A stretch of 64,000 bases of DNA. Source: Sebastes aleutianus. Its lineage: Eukaryota; Chordata; Actinopteri; Perciformes; Sebastidae. A program made the translations under genes and the position numbers. The notes beneath the pieces were generated by a model. The model did no database searches, was not told where the DNA came from, and was given only the letters and a program-made list of their open reading frames with translations. The stretch lies in the NCBI GenBank assembly GCA_916700875.1, contig CAKAKS010000200.1, positions 62,001 through 126,000 on the forward strand, written 5' to 3'. How positions within the stretch are numbered: the stretch's first letter is position 1; every line of letters begins with the position of its first letter. Shown one piece after another: positions 1 to 56,054 of this stretch.

Positions 1-1223
1 ATATTTAATATGGGCTGCTGATGTTTTATGTAGCATCCATGTCTGTTTTCAGTCTATCTGTGTGGTGACGAGCTGTGATGTTACCGTCTTTGAACTGTGA
101 ACCAAAAAAAGATTTAGACACCTTGTCGTGTTATTCATCCTGACATAAATTCAATAATTAATCATAGTGCAACCTAGAAAGAAAAAAAAGTATGATGAAT
201 TGTGTTGTCACAAATATATTGACGAAAATCCACTTGGAAGGATGCGCCTTATTAAAAACATTTATTTGATGTCTGCCTGGAGTCTGCCTGGAGGAACTAA
301 ATGGATGAGTGATACAAAGACTTCCGACTCTCTGTTCACACTAATTTCTCTCCACAGAGTAAAACAGTGACAAGACGACATGTGTCAAGATACAAAATGG
401 TTCACAGCGGCCTAAAGCAGAGGTGATGACAAGTAGATATCCAAGTGTTTCAGATAATAGTAACGGACAGACTGATGTCAGGTTGATGTCTGCAGTCTCT
501 TTTGGCTGGAGGCTCATTTTCCAGGTAAAAAATATGACGTTTTTTTTATCATTTTATTTAATCTAGAGAATAAAATAACCACATTGCAACTTTATTTGAT
601 TGTTATCAAGGTGTTGGGGTTATCTGCTGTATATATATTTTGCTTTAATCAGATCCTTTAATTAGATCTTTTTTCATTTTCAATATTGGAGGAGTTCATA
701 CTGGCTGCACTTAATATTTTACTAACTAACTTTGTGTTACTTTGTGTTTTTAAAAGTGTACTACTTTTTGTATTTTAGGTTAAATGTATTTGGATTCTAA
801 CTGGATTTACAATACATATACTGCACTAAGTGTTATTTAATCATATTTAAAAAGCCAAGCTGTTGGTTTGATGCTATTTCTTATTTTCTGTCCTTCACAT
901 AGTTTCACTTAAAGGTCACAAAAGGTGAGGCGGTTGATGATTAATGCTCTTTAAATTATTTGTAAAATTCCCTTAACTCAGAGTTATTATAAATATTTAG
1001 GACTGAATCTAAAGAGAGATTACAAGAGAACTACATTATATTTACTAAAAAAAACAAAACAATATTTCTTGCTGTAACTGTCTTAACCTTGCCAGCATGT
1101 CCAAACCAAGAACAAGACTAGGCCATAGACTACATGTCCTGACATTTAGCTTATGGCCCTGGAGTCATGCTCTTAAGACCTCTGCAGAGCTTCGTGCTGG
1201 TCCATGTTGTTATTGTTACTTAC
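1..1223 (-). other. Partial col2a1 intron 38
   Basis: AT-rich sequence without a collagen exon, transposon end or RNA gene. The splice donor of E38 (GTAAGT) is at 1223-1218. Confidence 0.7.
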
Positions 1224-43629
<42,406 letters not shown>

Positions 43630-43632
<3 letters not shown>

Positions 43633-43650
43633 GTCTAAATATTAGACATG
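43630..43650 (-). promoter_or_regulatory. col2a1: 5' stem-loop enclosing the start codon (LARP6-type collagen element)
   Basis: A perfect 9-bp inverted repeat (CATGTCTAA / TTAGACATG with a 3-nt loop) ends in the start ATG. In human COL1A1, COL1A2 and COL3A1 mRNAs an equivalent CAUGUCUA...UAGACAUG hairpin around the start is bound by LARP6 and controls translation. The upper stem is seen here directly; the lower stem of type I collagens (CCACAAAG/CUUUGUGG) is only half present (CTTTATGG downstream). Function in this gene is inferred. Confidence 0.75.
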
Positions 43651-43797
43651 CAGGGCCCAGAGAGGGAGAAAAGATATCGGAAGGTTTCTCTCAGTATTTA
43701 GTGTGTGTGTCCCCAAATTACGACATTCACAGTTCCCAAAAAAACAAATGAGAGGGAATCCAGCAGGACCAGGAACCTGCAGCAGAAAATCAGCACC
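43633..43797 (-). other. col2a1: col2a1 5'UTR (approximate cap site)
   Basis: The segment between the start codon and the likely transcription start is about 165 nt if the TATA-like box is used, similar to other fibrillar collagen leaders. It holds two upstream ATGs, each opening a very short frame: ATG TCG TAA at 43726-43718 and ATG TCT AAT ATT TAG at 43649-43635. The second stops one base before the CATG of the main start. The 5' boundary is inferred. Confidence 0.5.
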
Positions 43798-43822
43798 GAC
43801 CGCTTCGGGCCAGAAGCTGTAG

Positions 43823-43829
43823 TTTTATG
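43823..43829 (-). promoter_or_regulatory. TATA-like box of col2a1 (CATAAAA)
   Basis: CATAAAA in the sense strand lies about 190 bases upstream of the start codon. It would place the cap site near 43797, giving a leader of typical collagen length. No stronger TATA box is visible in the 43650-44100 interval, which is otherwise pyrimidine/purine-biased with a GGCCGGCC-like patch at 43873-43881. Confidence 0.4.
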
Positions 43830-44552
43830 TCCCCGTTGCCTTCAATGAATCTTCGTTTATTCCCAAATATCAGGCCGGCCCCTTCTTACCCCCTGTCAGG
43901 CTGAAACCTGAGCTCAGTCTCCCTCCCTTTCTGTCTCCCACCTTCCATTATCCCAGTCCCAGACCACTCCTTTCTCCACGCGCTGCTACTGAACCCAAAA
44001 AAAAAAACTTCCCCCTAACTTTGGTGCCATCCCCCTTTCTCCTCCTGCTCGTTCATCGAAAGCATAGCGATGTCAGAATCACTTCGTCACGCTAATTGAA
44101 GGCGCTTCTTAATTTCGCCTTGTCGCTCTGTAACCTGTGTGTGTAATAAATAACCTGCTGCAAAGGGAAGTATTATAATTTAACAAGTGCTGTGGGTTGC
44201 CCAGAAAAGTACTAGTCATCTTATTTGACAAGTTTACTTCAAGGTGGTGGTTTTATATACATCAGAGTAGTAGACATAGGATGTGGAAATTCAATAAAAT
44301 ACAAAAATGGCACCACAGAGACACATAAAGTCACTATTAGGATAATATCACAGACACAAACAGTCCCTATAATTTTAGAGATTATACCATTATAACACTT
44401 TATGTTCAGGATATAGAATTCATGTTTAAATACTGTAGTACTGCAGGATGTGCTGCATGATAATAATGCAAAATGTGTTTCGAAGCCCCACAACAACACA
44501 TTATTAGTTCATGTGGTTACTACAAATTTAATAGTTCATGGAGTTATGAAAG

Positions 44553-45328
44553 TTAAAGGGACAGTTTGTAAGAATCAGAAATGCTTGTTAACAGCGACAC
44601 CTGTGGACGATAAGTCAACGAAACTCAGCGTCGGGCTCGAGCTTGTGCTCGCTCTACATAGACATGAACGAGCATCGCTCTAAACAGTGAGGCGACACAC
44701 GTCAGCTAAAACCACAATATCACTCTATATTTCACCTGCTTGGCAGTAATGTTAGCTGACCAGACGAAGGTCTCTCCATTAATCACTGCTGATCCTAGTG
44801 TTGGCTTTTCCTGCTTCAGCCTCCCGACCGCGGAGACACCGGCACCCGATCAGAGACGATAACGTTTCTCCCTGCGGAGCCCCGTCACTTCACAAGACAC
44901 GGGAAACCTCTGTTGGTCTGGAGGAGCTGCAGCAGTTATTTCTGCACAAACGTCCACTGTACATTTACTAGATATTCTCAGAGCTACGAAGTCTTCTGCA
45001 GTGTGTAGTGTGCGCGCATGCACGTGAGGTGGAGCGAGCTGAGTGAAGGCAAGCAGGCAGGCAGAGGAGCAGAGGAGCAGAGTACAGCAGAGACTCCGGC
45101 CCTGGAGACCAAAGCTACGGTCTCCCCCGCGTCCTCCGACTGCGGCCATCACTATTTTGCAAGACGGGCTTCACTAGATATAACTTTGCGGTTTTGGTGC
45201 TTCTGTTTAGTTTGTGTTGGAGTCTTGTCTGAACAGCGTAGCCACACGCGAGCGCGCATATGCGAGCGCGCATGGGACACCGACCCGGGTGATTTATACG
45301 TGTAAGAAGTTACAAACAGTCCCTTTAA
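44553..45328. mobile_element. TTAA-flanked MITE upstream of col2a1
   Basis: A 776-bp element with ends TTAAAGGGACAGTTTGTAA and (inverted) TTAAAGGGACTGTTTGTAA, 18 of 19 matching, each starting at TTAA. The interior is relatively GC-rich (about 44820-45300). Its open frames (44850-45152 minus, 45018-45305 plus) show no recognisable domain. It lies about 750 bp upstream of the predicted cap site. Confidence 0.78.
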
Positions 45329-48300
45329 CTTACAGTTACTGTAAGTTATACATTTATAAACACAGTCAAACAGCTTCCTACACCTGTGATCAGCCTCTCA
45401 ATATAACTTCTATACTTGCACTTTCACTAATATGAGCTACAAGAGTTCATGACAACGCTGCATAATGGAGTTTAGAGCTGCAGAGATTAGACGTTTAATC
45501 AAAATGAATCAGCAACATTTTTCAGCAACTCATTTTCAAGCAAAACTGCCAAAAATGTGATGGTTTTAACTCCTCCAATGGGAGAATTTCCTGCTTCTTT
45601 TGTCATGTATGATGGTCAATGGAGTGTTCTGGTTTTGGACTGCTGGAGGGACAAAACAAGCAAAAACTAGTCACTCTGGGCTCTGCGGAATTGGAATTTT
45701 TAACTGTTTTTTGATGCTTTGATGAAGAAAATAATTGGCAGGTACATCAATAATGAAAATAATCATTAGTTGCCGCCCTAATGGAATTGGTTGTGAAGGT
45801 AAATAAGCATGATTTGTGTTTCCAGCTTATAATCGATTGTTTTCACATCTGTCAGCTGTACAACACCTGTATCATTCAAGGTAAGAGCCAAAAATAGTTT
45901 TATTTTTACTAACAAAGACCATTGCCTTTTTTCATTGGTTGAAAACTGAAGAAGGACCGGTGTGGCCAGGTGTCTCACCTGGTTTGTCCTCTGGACTGTC
46001 ACTCTCTTGGATGTAATAAGCTGAGTTGTCTTGTGTGTATAAAGCTCAGGGTGAAGAGGAGACATGTGATGTAATAGTGGGTAGAGTGGCGTTCCTGAGA
46101 GGACTGTGGGAAAAGAATGAGTGACTGTGGTTGAGGTTGAAGGCCCGAAGCATGCAGACTGTCACACATGTATTTTCCTAACATGGTGAAACGGACATGT
46201 ATGACAGCTGGAGTAATGTTGAGGCGACAGTTTCATTGTCATATCCCCAGACTTGATTCTCATCCATACGCGGGAGAGCTTTTCTATGTGACCTTCTGAG
46301 ACTATCTCCCACACTGAGTATAGAATAGTCAGTTTTCTCTCAGTATCATCTTGGTTTGAACTATCTGAAGAGACGCTGCCTGTGTGTCTTATTGTCTGTA
46401 TTTCACTCGTTACCATGGCGATCAGGTTCTGTCGTGGCTCTGGTGTCAGATCGGATGTGGCTTTCAGAACTGAAAGTTTCTCAAACAGTCTGCAGCTCGC
46501 TCACTTTCTTGCACATGGATTTTCCATCAAACACACGTTTCCAACAGTGACGTTTAACCTGCTCCTTGTAGCTGCTACTTCATAATGTCTGTCTCGCTGG
46601 CTGATAACGGGAGGGGAAGAGTAGATTTTAAAAACTTGGGTAAAAAATAGAGGGAGATAGACACAAACTATTCTCTGCTTTTCACTTTATGTCAAGTTCA
46701 CTTTCCAAATGCATGATATAATCCTGCCACCAAAGTCAAACAAGCACTAAAAGAGGTTATATGCAGTTTATTAATCCAGTGTGATACACTGTTTGGAACA
46801 AAAGACAGTGAGCACCAATGTTTTATTGGTATTGTGCAAAATTAGAGGGAGGGACATTTATTAGAAGGACTTGATTTTGTGAAATAGTCTGTTTCATTTC
46901 AAACACTGTGTGTGGACTTTAAAGGACTACAGTTGTAGAGCAGCAGGATAAAGTGCATAACTGTGAGACAAGCAAAAAATACAAAAAAAATAATTTGTTT
47001 TTGTCTGGTCCAAATACTGTCTGACAAAGTTTGGCTGTAACTGGTGTGTGTAATGGCCTATCACATAACGGGTCAGCTTTGGAGTGGGTTTGAATATTCA
47101 CCACAAAACTTGAATGATTGTCTAACAAGGAGTTTATGAGGACATCAATACACTGAAACTGTGTTCATTAAAGAATATTCCCATGTAGCTTTGACCATAG
47201 TTAAATGTTTAACGTTTAGGGTTGTAATTATAGGTGCTTTATAGACTGTCCAGTGTTAATACTCAAACCATAATCATGGCAGCGCTATCCCTAACCGTAA
47301 CACAACTTGTCAAGCTCTATCACAGGTTTAAATACAGTGCTTAAGTAAATGCAGTTAGTTACTTTACACCACTGATCGTTATTGTCGTTGTTAAAACAAC
47401 ACTTCCTCTAAATTTAAGATGTAGCAGCAACACCCTATTCTATATTCTCTTTAATATGATAATCTCCAGGACTACTTCTGTCCACAGAGGGAACACATGG
47501 CCAAACCAAACAGCCTTGATCTCCCCATCAGACCTCTGGACTGAGCCCATAGTTAGTCTCCGCTCTAACCCCGTCACATGTAGCTGACGGTATAAATCAC
47601 AGCGACTAACTGAGTACTCATGGAGACTGCCACTTGTACTCTGCATCTACAACTCCAGCTATATATAAGTGGCAGGGGACAGTTTGGTTGCATCACTGAT
47701 GCTGGGTCCTCCTCACCCCTCTGCAGGTTGTGACCTGTGAGCTTTGACCTTTGACCCACCCCACACACTTTATTGGACACGGGAGCAGCTGGTGCGTCCT
47801 GAGTGTGCAGCATTAGTGCTATTCTTTCCCGTTCGGCCGTCCAGCGGGTCAGATAATCAATCGTATTGCATGTTAGTTTGTTTGTGAGGGTCATTTATTG
47901 AGTCCAGGTTCAAGTGGAGTCACGACTGATCGCCGATCAGTGGAATAACCTGTTGTAAACACCTGCAGACATGCTTATTACTGATACTTGCAGGTAGAAA
48001 TCTGCAAGGAATAGAAAAACAGTTTGACTCAAATACACTACTTCAACTATATGTGGTCAAAAGTGAAGTTGAGTCATGTTTAGCTTTGGTCTTTCACTTT
48101 TCATCCAATTATAAAAACCATGTAAATGTGTTTGTTTTGCATAATTGTACCTCAGAGTTTTGTTTTTCTTGTAATCCCAACCCCACAATGTTACATGAAA
48201 ATGTACAACTTGTAATTTTGCATAGTTTCAAACACTTTCTGCACAAACGGCTTGTGTCTGACTATGTATAGCAAAGATCCAAGCAAATTATAATTTTTTT

Positions 48301-49934
48301 CCTTCTGTGTTCTTGTGGCGTGCCCGTTAACCCCGCGCAACCCAGGGATCAAAGACTTTCACTACCAATTATCTATTCATAGACGGGAGGCCTTAAATCA
48401 GCTGTAGTTTCTTGTTTTCTTAGTAAGTGGCAGTGTGGCTACATCGGCCAGCACTTTGTGGCCCGAAAATGTGTCAACAGTTGTGAAGCCAATGAAACAG
48501 TGTTGGTTGACGGGCGCATGTGCTGCTTCATGGTCTCAGTGCATGAATGTGGGAAATATTGTGAGGTGTTGGGCTGTATGTGTGTTTCATCTCTTTCAGT
48601 AAGCAGCCCACAAATGTCTTTTAAAGACAACACCCTGTGTCCATGAGAAGTTGATACTTTGTGCTTCTCATCTCCATGTCTGTGAGAGTGCACGCATGGT
48701 TTAAGTATTAAGGATCGCTGTCACTGAGTCAAGACAAGACGTTGCTTTGTTTCATACGTGCAAGCCTCAATTATGTCTGGAAAATGGACGGGCTGCAGCG
48801 TCCTATTGCAGGATCTTGATTACGTCTTCTTCAAAGCTTCTCTGTGCTGAACTGACAGACGCGTCACCCCCTCCTATCGGGTGAGGGGTTAAGGGTGACA
48901 GAGCCCCCGATGCTTCAGAAAGTATGAGAAAATAAACACTGGCTATTGAGGTATCAAGTTATGTGTGTCACGCAAGCACCCGAGCCCCAGAGATTAGGAA
49001 TTAATGCTGCCAACATGAGGGCAGGAAAAATTTATTTAATAACGACTTCCCCATGTGTTTTAAAGTTTAGGATATTTAGCAAGGGCACACATGCAGGAAG
49101 TTTTCTTTTAATAAGCGTCAATCGTCTTCCAATAATTTGCAATTGCTATTAAGTAAGAGATATTTTGTCTGTGAATTTATGATGTGGTGACAAATTACAA
49201 CTGCAGGAAGTTGAGTCTGCTGTGCCTCTTACAATTCACGCTTTAAAGAGGCAGAAAATGATGAGAAGAGTCAGTGAATATAGGTCTGAAGTTGTTTAGG
49301 AATGAAGTCTGTCTGGAAAGATAATCAGAGAGTATGAGAGAGAGAGGGAGAGAAGGAAAGAAGCAGACGGAGAAGGGAGGTGCAGAAAAGTATAAAATGA
49401 GGGCAAGAGTGAGAGGTAAGGTGGGTGGGAAAGATGGAATGCAGGAGAGAGGGAGGGGACAGCTGAAAGAGGAGGAGAGGGTGGGACGCCGAGAGTGGGA
49501 AGGAGATTGATGATGAAGAGAGAGAGAGAGAGAGTGAGGTGCACACAGCAGGGAGAGCTTTAACTGAGGCCATGTGAGATCGCCACTGAAATAACAAAAG
49601 CCATGACGTCACCAGTTGGGTTGAATGTGAAAGAACGCACTGTCAGGCTACCTATAGCCATAATAACATTACTTCCATTAGCCTGGTTTCTACTGCGGGG
49701 CCAAATGGGGATAGCCAGAGTTTACTACCCTACTCACATTGTTTAGTTTTCCCATACATTTCATTCAGTTGTCCAAAATTCCCAAATATTACTCCTGTTA
49801 ACACCAACGCAGGGAATATTCTACATACTTGTTCCAAAGCATCAATGTTTCTAAATACTTTAAAAAGTCCAGAAACCTGTCTACTGATACTCAGCTTACA
49901 CTGTATAGAAGAAGTGGACATAGTCACCGTGACG

Positions 49935-50472
49935 TCAGCCATTGGTTTGTGGACTACGGTTTTAAAGCCTCGATTTCAGGATTTTGGCCGTCACCATCTT
50001 AGTTATTTGCAACCAGAACTGACACGAACGCTGAATAAGACATTTGTAGGCAACCACAAATGTTATACTGTAATTAACTTTCATGAACTGAAAACACACT
50101 GTGAAAAAGTGAAAGTTGTAAGACGAAAACTCAGACAACTCCCTGACCGGACAACACCGTGGTAGCAACCTGTTAATCACAAGGTAGCCACGTCCTAAAG
50201 CATAACTTGCTTTATGGTCTAATTGACTCTAAATGGGACCATAATTTACTAAATGAACATCACGTTGTATTGAAGAAGACTTGAAACTAACGATTGAGAC
50301 CATAAACTCAAGTTTACAATGTTTACTGAGGTAATAAATCAAGTGAGAAATATAAGCTCATTTTCTCATAGACTTCTATACAATCAGACTTGTTATTGCA
50401 ACCAGAGGAGTCGCCCCCTGCTGGCTATTAGAAAGAATACAAGTTTAAGGCACTTCAGCGTTGGCTTCACTT
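49935..50472 (+). repeat. Dispersed repeat, upstream region, copy 1
   Basis: It shares a series of near-identical blocks with 55557-56054, for example CTAAATGGGACCATAATTTA, GAGGTAATAAATCAAGTGAG and GAGTCGCCCCCTGCTGGCTA, in the same orientation. The TTTGGCCGTCACCATCTTAG opening is a known fish-repeat style. No coding function. Confidence 0.75.
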
Positions 50473-53400
50473 CTCAGACCCCGGAGTTGCCCGCTGGCAC
50501 TCAAACCCACTCAGTCCTACTGAAGACTTAAAGCTTTAAAAGCAGGTCACAAATATATGATTTCATTCAGAGCTGAAACGACTAGTCGATCGGAAATTAA
50601 TCAGAAATCTTTTTAAGCAAAAATGCCAAAAACTGCTTCCAGTCGTTCACATATGAATATAGTCTGTTTTTTATACCTAACTGCATATCTTTGGGTTTTA
50701 GACTGTTTACAGGACACCTGAGAGATTGACAGAGACAGATATTTTTTACTATTTTCTGAACCTTTACTGTCCAAACGATTAATACTTGTTAGGTGCAGCA
50801 CTAGCTGCTTTTTAAAACAGCAGGGCACTGTAGTTGTTAGCAAACGCTACTCAAACAGTTTTAAATAATGCTTTTGTTGGGACTAGTGTGCTAGTGAGTA
50901 TTTACAGCAGCAGGACGGTGTTTTTGGCATTGACTCAAATTAAACTACAGTGCCCATGTTCATCATAATGAAACATGTCACCCAGAGCAACATTGTGGCT
51001 CATTGATTTGTTTTTAATGGGGTTTGGACAAAAACTGATCTCTCATGACACAGATAAATATGATATTTAGCAGACAACACTTGTTGACTTAGGAATCAAT
51101 GCATTGCTGGTTTTGGTCTTTTTTTGGTATTTGTGGACAAGAAGAAAAATATCACCACACTTCTCCTCTATACTTTAACTCATCACTTCTGATGACCTTT
51201 TTGGTTTCTGCTCCACACATTACATCATGTCTTAATCAGCCAGCAACCCTCAATATAATTAACGGCAATAAAATCTGCACTCTTGTCATATGAACTGAGA
51301 TGTTTATTGATGGAGCATAAAAAAGAGGCTGGGAACTAGCAGTCTTATGGTTTTCCAGCTTGGCTAAATAAACTATATCCACTAAACAAACTGCGGTTTA
51401 TTGATGTCGAACATCGCTATGAGAGTTACAGACTTAAAAGCCAATGGGTTAATTATGTTTGTAAGCAGCGATGGTTTTGCTATGTGTTTGTAGTGTTTTC
51501 CTGGTTTGCACAGGATGTTAAAATCCTTCTTCTGCATTGATATTAGCTCGTAGCTGAAAATGTAATATTTTCCCCAAATCAAGAATTGCAGGACTTAAAT
51601 ATCATGTCTCCCGCAGATGTCAAAAAGCTCTCACTTTTCTTCATCATAGGAACAAGTGCTCTACAGTGCTCTACTGACCCTGACGTAAACCCTTTCACCA
51701 CAATATGCTCTCTCAGTTGCACTCTTTGAATTAGAAAGACGAAGGTGTGGCAGTGTTGCCCACTGGAGAGATGAGGGACAAGAAGTTACACTTTCATTGC
51801 TGTTTCATCATATTTTTTTGTGTGTATGTGTGTACTGAGTGTGAATGTGTGTATGTTTGAGTGGCCACCTCAGTGTACCTGGTGATTCAGACTGAGAGAC
51901 AGCCCTCTGTCTGGCTCGGAGCACATCAGTCAACAACACAGCCCAAATTATGTTTGCAGAAGTCAATGACGGTCTCGCACAAAGCCCTCACTATTTGAAT
52001 TAGCAGCAGTTGACACCAAAGTGTGAGCCCAAGTTAAAAAAACTGAAGAAAGAGTTACAATCACAGAAAGAGAAACCCTTCTTTTACTTAATTTAAGGTA
52101 ACAACCGATACAACGGTGACAAGAAATACATTTTAAAAAGAAGAGACGGATATTGACCACATGATCAGTGCAGATGAGTTAGAAAGACGGATCAGAAAAT
52201 GAGAGGAAAATAGAGGGAAGCAGGAGAATGTGGCAGCATCTGTGGAAATCTCTGGAAGGAGTCGGGGGTGGGGAGCGCGCTGAAATAGTCCAAATCTCTG
52301 GAAGAGCTTGGTTTCAGTGGTCCGGGCATGTGTTTTTGAAAGAGAGAGAGGAGCGATGATGATGAGGGAGAAGGGTGGGGGAAAGGAGTGGAAACTTCAG
52401 GAGCATTTGTGAATGCTGACGTACACATTATTGAACTGCTTCACATATTTTCAAAAGAAAGTATTTTTTGAAGTATTAAAGACTAGGATATCCTGCCAAA
52501 TAATAACCGCAAGTAATCATAATGAAATGATGAGCATTCTCTTAAAGAAATGCTCTTGCAGAGGTATTTATGTCTGGATCTGTGTGTCTAGTAGGTGACA
52601 CCTCAAGTATGAGAAAAACACAGTTTCAGCTGATACAGAAACATGAAGCTTTGATGAATAAGTTTTTCTCTGATTGTATTTCTCTTCAGCGCCACTTATT
52701 TTTCTTTCTCCCTGCTCTCTTTCTTCCTTTCTCTAAATGTGTCTGGTTTGTCTATCAGTGTGACCAGAGTTCCCACCTCTCTAACGGGTCCAGCTCTGGG
52801 ATCTGGGAAGGTTTTTCTTTCTGCAGGGTTGTCAAGTTTCCTGCTCGCTGTTTTCAATACCTTGACACATCCACTATTTTTCATCGGCAAGTTCTCTGAA
52901 CATTGTATCCTGTAGCAACATTGAATCCACGAGCCAAAGATAACTAACGTGCTTAAGAAATTAAAAACTTTATACATTTCTTATATGTTGAGAGAATTTC
53001 TCACTTGAATCTCATAAGGTTTATTTTGGCTGTTGCATTGAGAATAATGAAGGCTGCAGTAAAGATATGCATTTCCCTAAAGTTGCACAGTTCTTTCCTA
53101 ATTCAAAAGGTGACAACAGGTATTGTGGGATGCTGTGTTCAGGAACCATTGTGATGAATGGTATTAAAGCTACTTGCGAAAGACTACTTGACAGTTTAAG
53201 TACCCATGAAGTGTCTCACAGGGTCTCACACGTGCGCCAAACCCCTCACATCTGCTCTCCACGGCCTCTTGAGGTTTCCAACAGCATCCGTCTGAAGAGC
53301 TGGCATTCAGCCCAACTGTAAACTGCCCGCTGCTCCCTGCCGCTTCTCTTTCTGCTTGCCCTTCATCCTGGGTCTAACATTTTAACTTTAAACAAACAAC

Positions 53401-55556
53401 TTGTTTGATCAAGATTTTTACAAGTGATTGGCTAAAAGTGATTTTCCATCCACCTGTTTTATGTACATTTTCAATTTGTGCCGTAGAAACCCTGTGGAGA
53501 CACCAGGAATTTTTTTTCCGCTTGACTGAGGTGGAAAAGTTGGTGTATCAATAAAAGCAAAGCAAAATGCTATGGAAACAGACTTGGCGAATAAACTAAA
53601 GACCATCTTGTGATGGGATCACACCAGCTGCGACGACAGATCAGACCAGGGGTGTAAAGTGGGGGGGGGGCAATGGCCCCTTTACAACTTCCTACACCCC
53701 TACTTCTGGCCCCTTGCTTGCACCACACCCATTATCGAACTTGACCTTCATTTTGATCTCAACTACACATCTGTAAAGTTTCATGACTGCATCTTACACG
53801 GTTGTGACGCGTTCACGTTGACAAAATCTGCCCACAGACAGACAGACACACCTGGCAAAGTACTCAAAACCGCCTCTGTGGTAGTTCCCGCCACAATAGG
53901 TGTCTCCAGGACCACGTTCTGCTAAGACGACTCACATACAGACTCACAAGGTGAAAACAATACCAGTGGTGTCACTGTTGCTGCTTGTAATCATTACGTA
54001 CATAAAGCAGGTGACTTAAACGTCAGTTATCACTGGAGAGACGGAAAATAGTGACGGATGAAAACATTACGCGTGGAGTGATGAGGTGACTGTAATGCAA
54101 AATTTACACCAGGCAGCGGTGCAGGCAACACTTCGCCGCTGTTCTGGTGTGAATTTGGTGTAACGTTCCTCAAATATTTACATGAAACAAACATTAAAGC
54201 CATATTTTTGTCACGTTTTGATGTCTGACTGCCGCTCTTTTACTGTAAGTACAAGTCATCTTGCTGAGCCCGCTGAGCCCTCTTCTTCTGAAATTTCATA
54301 ATGGAACCTAACTGGAGAACTGGTGCCACCAGCTCTTTATCTCGATGTGCCCAACTCCTAATATTTGCATAACATTCACATTTTCTTTTGCTGATTTTCT
54401 GGGACTTCTGTTAAAATTCGCACTCCATTTAGATGGAAACTTGACTTAAGATATAAAAGTAAAGCTGGTTTAGAGACACAAAATAATGTAAACACACCAC
54501 GGACAAGGACTTAAACTACTAACATAGTCACCTTTATAAACACTACAAAAGTCATGGTTGAATTCCAATTAGCAGTATTTGTTAGCAATAAAAGAGGGCT
54601 GACAGTCAACACTTGGACATGTGAGTTTTCACATTGGTCATAAATAAGTGAAGAGCATTGCAACCCAAACTAATGTAATCCACCTGTGTAGCATTGTTTG
54701 CAAAGGTGATCTTCTTCTTGAAGTGTTTACTTCATTCACCCTCTGCAGAGTAACACCCTCGATAAACTAAACCTGAAAAGAATATACTGCATATAAGAAA
54801 ATAAACCTGTAAATGTGACCTCTCAGTGGGTATGCTCACTGATAGTGCCAGGAACATACGGTATATGTTTAGAGGCTAATCATCGACAGCTGTGCTAAGA
54901 TGTGTAATTGTCAATATAAAAGGCCAAACAAACAAAGACAGCGAGGAGGAACGAGTGACAAACTTCCTCGTAGTGAACCATGTAGATCCATCTGGGATTG
55001 ATTCATTTGCTCTGATTTAATAGGATGCTGGCAGGGTACCATATTTATTGTCCTCATGGATGTTTTTTTCTTGTGGGAACAAATACTTCTCACCCTTCAT
55101 CTCTTGAAGTGTTGTCTTACAACCAGCTGAAAATTGTATTAAATTAAAAAAAGAACATGTCACAAGTGAATCCAGCCTATTATGCATTGTTCACATGATG
55201 TTTCACCCTGGCAGTCCAACAAAAAAACACAGCTAACACATCAAAAACATGTCCTGGTTGATATGCATCTCATAATTGATGGCTGTGACACAGTCAAAAC
55301 ACTGAAGGCCGTATTTGTGAGGGGGTACTGTATTGTGTGGTCTCTGTGCCCGGTATGTATGGAGCTCATTTCCTGCATAGATCAGCGTAGGTCAGGCACA
55401 TGAATAGTCCTATTTATGGGAGCTGAGTGGTCCTGTGGATGAAACCAGGTGGTGAGATGATCTTAAAGGTGGTGAGAAGAGAAGTTTGACTTGAGTAGTA
55501 GCAGTTTGTGTAATTCATTGTGCAGACCAAGGATTTTTAAAGATAATGCAATCTTT

Positions 55557-56054
55557 GGGTTCGGCATTTTGGTCGTCGCCATCTTAGTTTTTTGCCACCA
55601 GAAGTGACACAAGAGGGTGGAGCTAAGTACAACCGAATGCGGAATATTTTCAGGTGACCAAAATATTATAATTAACTTTCATGATCTGAAAACACTGTGA
55701 AAGGGTTAAAGACGAAAACACAGACAACTCCCGGACCGGACAATGCAGTGGTAGCGACCTGTCAATCAAGGTAGACAAGCCCTAAAGCATACCCTGCTTT
55801 ATGGTCTATTTGACTCTAAATGGGACCATAATTTACTAAATGAACATCATGCTGGATTGAAGAAGACTTGAAACTAGCAATTGAGACCATAAACTCATGT
55901 TTACAATGTTTACTGAGGTAATAAATCAAGTGAGAAGTAGGATCATTTTCTCATAGACTTCTATACAATTCTTATTCTTTTTGCAACCAGAGGAGTCGCC
56001 CCCTGCTGGCTATTAGAAAGAATGCAAGTTTAAGGCACTTCTGCATTGGCTTCA
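55557..56054 (+). repeat. Dispersed repeat, upstream region, copy 2
   Basis: The partner of 49935-50472, in the same orientation about 5.6 kb away. Differences are spread along its length, so the copies look independently inserted rather than recently duplicated. Confidence 0.75.

Noticed and set aside
44850..45305. Open frames on both strands in the GC-rich core of the 44553-45328 element
   Set aside because: They lie inside a non-autonomous transposon and show no transposase or other domain.
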